From contig CP075492.1 in the NCBI GenBank assembly GCA_021613535.1, positions 3,844,001 to 3,908,000 of the forward strand: 64,000 nt of DNA. The letters run 5' to 3'. The stretch is from Adineta vaga (lineage: Eukaryota > Rotifera). Both the position numbers and the translations under genes were made by a program. The notes under the pieces were generated by a model. The model was not told the DNA's origin. It saw only the letters and a program-made list of their open reading frames with translations, and did no database searches. This document shows, piece after piece, positions 59,685 to 64,000 of the stretch (its first letter is position 1; each line of letters starts with the position of its first letter).

Positions 59685-60656
59685 TTTATTCAAATATGAA
59701 AGTGTCGTTTGTCTTACTATCGAACAACAATTTACTCATGTGAATGTTATTTTGAAAGTTTTAAGAAAAAAAAGTTGTTAATAATAGCTTTTTGTTCAAT
59801 AATATGACTTTGAGAGTTATCATTGTTGTTAAATGTATTTCCTTCTTTTGAAATTTTTCATATAAACGGAATTGATGTATCGTTAATTGTTCCAGTCACG
59901 TAAAGAAAATCATGAAGAAAACGAGGTAGTTAGAAAGTCATGTCCTGGAAGCTTCATATCAAGATATAAAGAAGAATGAATCAGGCGAAGGACACAGATC
60001 GATCAGTTGTTTGATAATTATTGAACAGATCTTCAAGATAAACGAGATGATATAGTACATAAAGCGAGAGAAATACTTTCTGAATATATGTACAACTTCA
60101 ACGGAATGATAAAGATATTGTTCCGGCTTTGTCTTTTTTTCGTAGAGAAGAGTCTTGCAAGATTGTCTGTTCGCATTTCATGAATCGATGAAAAAACTAT
60201 GTAAAAAATGAAAGGAATAAGTTTTTATGTTTTAAACATATCGTTGATTTTACCGATATTGACATCATCTATTATTATACCCTATATAAGCATTTGTTAT
60301 ATTGCGCAGTTCTTCAATAAACACCTATAATATCAGTAACGATTAGCTACTCATCCAATTTGTTGCTATATGAATCAAATGGTTTCTATCAATATCTTAA
60401 TTAATAAAACAAAAGATTTTTAAAGAAGAAGTACATAAATAATACTTTGAGTGTATTTTAGTATTTTTCAGACAAGAAAGAAGAGTTATCAGTTTTATTT
60501 ATTTATTTATATCAAGAATTATTATGATATCATATTTGCAAACTCGTTTAATTTTTATCTACGAAGACAAATTCAGTTTAAATCATTCTTTTTTTAAGTA
60601 GGAAAAAAGTCCATTCCAGACAAAATTTAACTAAACCCTTATTTTTATTCAAAAAC
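59685..60656. other. Intergenic, nothing recognised
   Basis: About 1 kb, AT-rich, short random ORFs only. Confidence 0.4.
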
Positions 60657-61216
60657 ATGAGACAAAGCATCATTACTGTGTTTCTATTTTTGAGTTACAT
60701 TGGTAAGAATACGTTCGATACTATATTATTGCATTGAAATGTTCGCTGTAGAAATTATAAAAACATCATCTATTCTACGGGATACAACCGAACATATTGC
60801 TGATCGATGTTATTATTGTTCTATTTGTCCTCAACCATTTAGTCCCGATGGAGAACATGTTCAAACGACAACTTCGGCAACTGGTTGGTGTCTTGTAAAT
60901 TTCTTTTTTTTGTACAAAAATCTCATCGATATAATCAACTATATTGATTTAGTCAAAAAGTGTATCAAATGATACAGATAATGACTATGAACTTGGTGTT
61001 GCTCATGATGGTCTCTGTCATGAAGAAGGTTGCTCATGGATTGTTGAAGATACGAAAACCTGGTGGATCTGTTGTTGTAATGAACATCTGTGTAATAAAG
61101 GTGTTCCACACCCACCTACTACAACAACACCTTCAACAAGTCCAGCACCGATAATGAAACTCGTCATTACTTTATTTACTATTGCATTGATAATTTCGAC
61201 AAGTTTTGCATTATAG
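60657..61216 (+). CDS. Ly6/uPAR-type three-finger GPI protein
   Basis: Three exons (60657-60702, 60752-60894, 60953-61216) close in phase, 150 aa. A signal peptide ('MRQSIITVFLFLSYIG') comes first. The mature part starts its cysteine pattern with 'DRCYYCSICPQPF' and ends with the Ly6 signature 'WWICCCNEHLCN'. A Thr/Pro stalk and a hydrophobic C-terminus ('LVITLFTIALIISTSFAL') give a GPI signal. Three-finger folds of this kind act in surface recognition or receptor modulation; the partner is unknown. The intron after the signal peptide is usual for the family. Confidence 0.8.
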
Positions 61217-61438
61217 ATAGCTAAACCTAGAAAAAAAACTTAAAATAGACAACTATTTGTCAATTCTGTATTTTCTCTAGATAACCATCGTGTTGATTGA
61301 AAATAAAAACATAAAACTGTTGACATGATTTGTTAACGTCAATGTGTGTTTTGAGATTGCAATAATACCAACTGAGTTATTGTTTTTTACTTTGGATTGA
61401 TTCAGATAATTTTATTACTATAATATAAAAAATAAATT

Positions 61439-62362
61439 CTAATAAAACATCAAATAACCGAAGCATAAGCAAAGAAAAAGAATAAATAAATAAATATGAA
61501 AGTTTATATGAGAGCAGATCGACAATACATCTGTAATTTGTTGATTTTTCATTTGAATTTTTGTTGCTGCTAATACATCCAATGGTTTCAATTGTTTGTT
61601 ATCATCAATTTCAATCCATCCATAAACTTCCGATGTATCTTGAATATAATAAGAACCATTTTTATAAACAACCGGAATTTCTCGAGAATAATTATGTGTC
61701 CAATAATGAAAATAATAATTTTGCTCAGCAATTCGAATTGCATTTGGTAAAACATCGACAATAATAGCAACATGTCCATAAGGTGCGTATTTATTTATTG
61801 GATAAATTAAAATTGATTCATTCACAGGTGGCGTTGGTGAACCATTTGGATGATGTTTCAATGGAAATTTTTGTTTATCAATAACTCGTTCAACATATTT
61901 CAATTGTGTCCACATATCATTAGCTCCGTTAATACTTTCAAATACGGAACTTTTACGTAAAAATGTCCATCGACGAGCATATTCTACACATTGCCATTTT
62001 AATCCCATATAAACTCCATAGAGATAACTATCTTGATGAGAATAGTACGAATCATTTCCATTTGAATAAGCTGGAACATTGGATGATGCAACACCAAGTT
62101 TAGCATTGTATGGAGCAAGTTTTTTGTCAACGGTCGATCGTTTTTCTATGAAAAGAAATAAAATATTTCAAATGAACATTTTTCAAAATTCAAAATCAAT
62201 GATTCTAATAAAAACAAACGATAATCAACCTTTTAATAATTGAGAATATGGTAATTTCAAAGACTTTTGATTGACATCAATATTCGATACACGTGTTAAG
62301 TCTGTACATTGAGAATATTGATAAATAACAGTTAGGAAGCAGAATAAGAGGATAAGCTTCAT
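61439..62362 (-). CDS. Secreted CHAP-domain amidase/peptidase
   Basis: Two exons (62362-62230, 62145-61439), one phase-1 intron, 279 aa. I chose ATG 62362 because a signal peptide ('MKLILLFCFLTVIYQYSQC') begins there; ATG 62410 would add 16 basic residues. The CHAP core has Cys in 'GLKWQCVEYARRW', His in 'YAPYGHVAIIVDV' and the acid in 'RIAEQNYYF'. This is close to the glutathionylspermidine amidase half of bacterial GspS. The C-terminus is hydrophobic ('IYLFILFLCLCFGYL') and looks like a GPI signal or membrane anchor. It could cleave peptidoglycan or glutathionylspermidine-type amides. It is bacterial in family, with a eukaryotic signal peptide, intron and anchor: strong sign of domesticated transfer. 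Confidence 0.85.
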
Positions 62363-62410
62363 TATAAGACGTCTTCGATAACTGAGACAAAAAGGAAATC
62401 GTCGAGTCAT

Positions 62411-63150
62411 GGCATCATATCAGAAAAAGAAGAACAAGAATATGTCAAGAAATCCCGTTGGTTAATATCTTTTACGAATGGAAACCATGAAGAAAAAACT
62501 GTCGATAGAAAGCGCTAGATTTCTTTCTGAACAACATAATGCGAATTTTCAAATAAAAGATCGAATAAAACAAAAATAACATACATACCCATCGTAAAAA
62601 CAAATAACTATATTGAAAATATCAGGTGAATAAATCATCATTATCATTAATGAATCGATATAATATACCACCTGTATAGTGTGCTTGTAAGTAAACAAAT
62701 ATACAGCAACGATATAAATAAAAAGTGTATCATCGAAATTATAAATTTTCGCGCGTACACACGTTTCAAATATGAATAACAATATTTCGTATAACTTATT
62801 CAAAAGTTTGACCATTAGCGCCCTCTGTTTTTATTTTGTTCATTCAGTAAATATTCGTCAGGGATTTATTGAAAATTATTGATAGTTCAAGAGAAATTGC
62901 GTGAGATGTATTGCAAATAAAATGTGAACATTAAGAATCATCATAGAAAATGTGCATACTAAATAAGAATGCGTATATAACTTCTTATCGAATACTAACT
63001 CTGACATTATAGTCATGAGTATTATATTTAATATCAAGCATTGAATTACCTTGTATCTCATATAAAAACTTATTGACCTAAGGAATAAGTTGATGCAAAT
63101 ACTTAAATATATATTCTTTGGTTATTCAGTACAAGATATTTCGAAAACAA
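62411..63150. other. Intergenic, nothing recognised
   Basis: AT-rich; minus-strand ORFs of 61-88 codons lack motifs and splice partners. Confidence 0.4.
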
Positions 63151-64000
63151 ATGATCGCAACAACCGATTTACGTGAAAAGAAGGGGAAGAGAAAACGATG
63201 GTCAACATTCGCGAAGTGGATTCAATTTATAGGTCAAATTAGTGTGACAATTGCGATTGCTATTTATGCTATATTTGAAAATAATCGTGATAAATCTATA
63301 GCAGAACAAAATCGTCAACAAGAAATGTGGATTGCTAATGAAACACGTTTTAAAGATTATTCTATAGCCGAATCGAATCGTCTTCATGATTTATACATGG
63401 CTGATGAGAAACAAAAAGATGATATTTTCAATGATTATCATCATTTTCTTGGTGAAACAATCATTCAATATGGTTTACAATTAAATCATAGTGCCGTAAG
63501 ATATGCAGTTCGATATAAAACTTTAGCAGCACTTAAATTACTCGATCCTTCACGTCGAACATATCTGATTGAATCATTAATTGAAATGAAATTAGTTTCT
63601 TATATTGATGAATTATCTGAATTTAATTTATCACCAATTATTGATTTAAGGACAGGAAATTTAACTGGCGTTGATTTAAGTGGAAAAGATATTGGAAATA
63701 TCAATCGGATCTGTTTAGCATTCGATCAAACGATATTAAATGATGCATCATTTCATCGAACCTATCTCCATGGATCATCATTCATAGAAACGAAATTGAA
63801 TAATGCCGATTTTTCATACAGTGATAATCAATACGATGAAAGATGTAAAAAACAGGATGATTTTATGTTTTCAACTAGTTTTGCCAAATCTCAAATGGTC
63901 AATGTTAATTTTTCTCATACAGAATTTCGACAGATTGATTTTTCTTTTGCTAATATGTTTCGTGCCGATTTAAGTTATTCGAACTTAATCGATCGAGTCT
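63151..64000 (+). CDS. Pentapeptide-repeat membrane protein (runs off the window)
   Basis: Open from ATG 63151 to the edge, 283 codons visible, no stop. A basic N-terminus ('REKKGKRKRWSTFAKW'), one TM ('IQFIGQISVTIAIAIYAIF'), a charged helix (EQNRQQEMW...RFKDYS), a helical block ('YAVRYKTLAALKLLDPSRR') and then pentapeptide-type repeats ('LTGVDLSGKDIGNINR', 'FSHTEFRQIDFSFANMFRAD', 'LSYSNL') of the A(D/N)LXX pattern. The basic side puts the N-terminus in the cytosol and the repeats outside. It is the same architecture as the broken gene at 21021-22506. Function unknown. Confidence 0.8.
   Translation, partial: MIATTDLREKKGKRKRWSTFAKWIQFIGQISVTIAIAIYAIFENNRDKSIAEQNRQQEMWIANETRFKDYSIAESNRLHDLYMADEKQKDDIFNDYHHFLGETIIQYGLQLNHSAVRYAVRYKTLAALKLLDPSRRTYLIESLIEMKLVSYIDELSEFNLSPIIDLRTGNLTGVDLSGKDIGNINRICLAFDQTILNDASFHRTYLHGSSFIETKLNNADFSYSDNQYDERCKKQDDFMFSTSFAKSQMVNVNFSHTEFRQIDFSFANMFRADLSYSNLIDRV

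Overview
The window looks like nuclear DNA of a small invertebrate, most probably a bdelloid rotifer. It is AT-rich and packed with short genes on both strands. Most introns are about 50-60 nt with GT..AG ends. TRPM, nuclear-receptor, F-box, LDLR/EGF and rhodopsin-type GPCR genes sit beside genes that are unusual in animals: a CocE/S15 hydrolase, a class I cytochrome c peroxidase, a CHAP amidase and an intronless metallo-beta-lactamase-fold protein. The mixture of animal genes with bacterial- or fungal-like genes that carry introns is typical of bdelloids, but I assign the taxon by inference and have not proved it. I see no rRNA, tRNA, CRISPR or intact transposon.

Layout. 0-8.7 kb: a small helical protein (MLKL N-terminus-like), a death-effector-like/TM/TPR protein, an ankyrin-ADP-ribosyltransferase, a four-TM protein and a kinase pseudogene. 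8.7-13 kb: CocE hydrolase and a knottin-type secreted peptide with a broken inverted copy. 13-25 kb: F-box protein, nuclear receptor, a second death-effector-like/TM protein ending in a jacalin-like domain, then two broken genes (pentapeptide-type, F-box) and a two-TM protein. 25-38 kb: gene-poor stretch with a TPR relic, a TRPM channel, an MBL-fold protein, AIM24, relics of a GPCR and of a membrane-protein family, and an intact GPCR. 39-48 kb: cytochrome c peroxidase, a Hint ('Hog') protein without a Hedge domain, a 127-aa unknown, and a 1438-aa LDLR/EGF protein. 48-57 kb: two related type II membrane proteins around a secreted alpha/beta hydrolase, then tandem MGST1 genes. 57-64 kb: RING-coiled-coil-LRR protein, LRR protein, Ly6-type GPI protein, CHAP protein, and a pentapeptide-type membrane protein running off the edge.

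How the genes may fit together. Several belong to immunity or stress handling: two membrane proteins that share an N-terminal death-effector-like cassette but carry different C-terminal domains, an ART, a RING-LRR protein, a CHAP protein, a knottin, and detoxification enzymes (MGST1 pair, CCP). Local duplication followed by decay is the dominant pattern. F-box, pentapeptide, GPCR, knottin, type II membrane and DED genes all have a second copy in the window, often broken. Exon joins were worked out by hand from splice consensus and reading phase. Where all phases close I give total lengths; where they do not, I say so.
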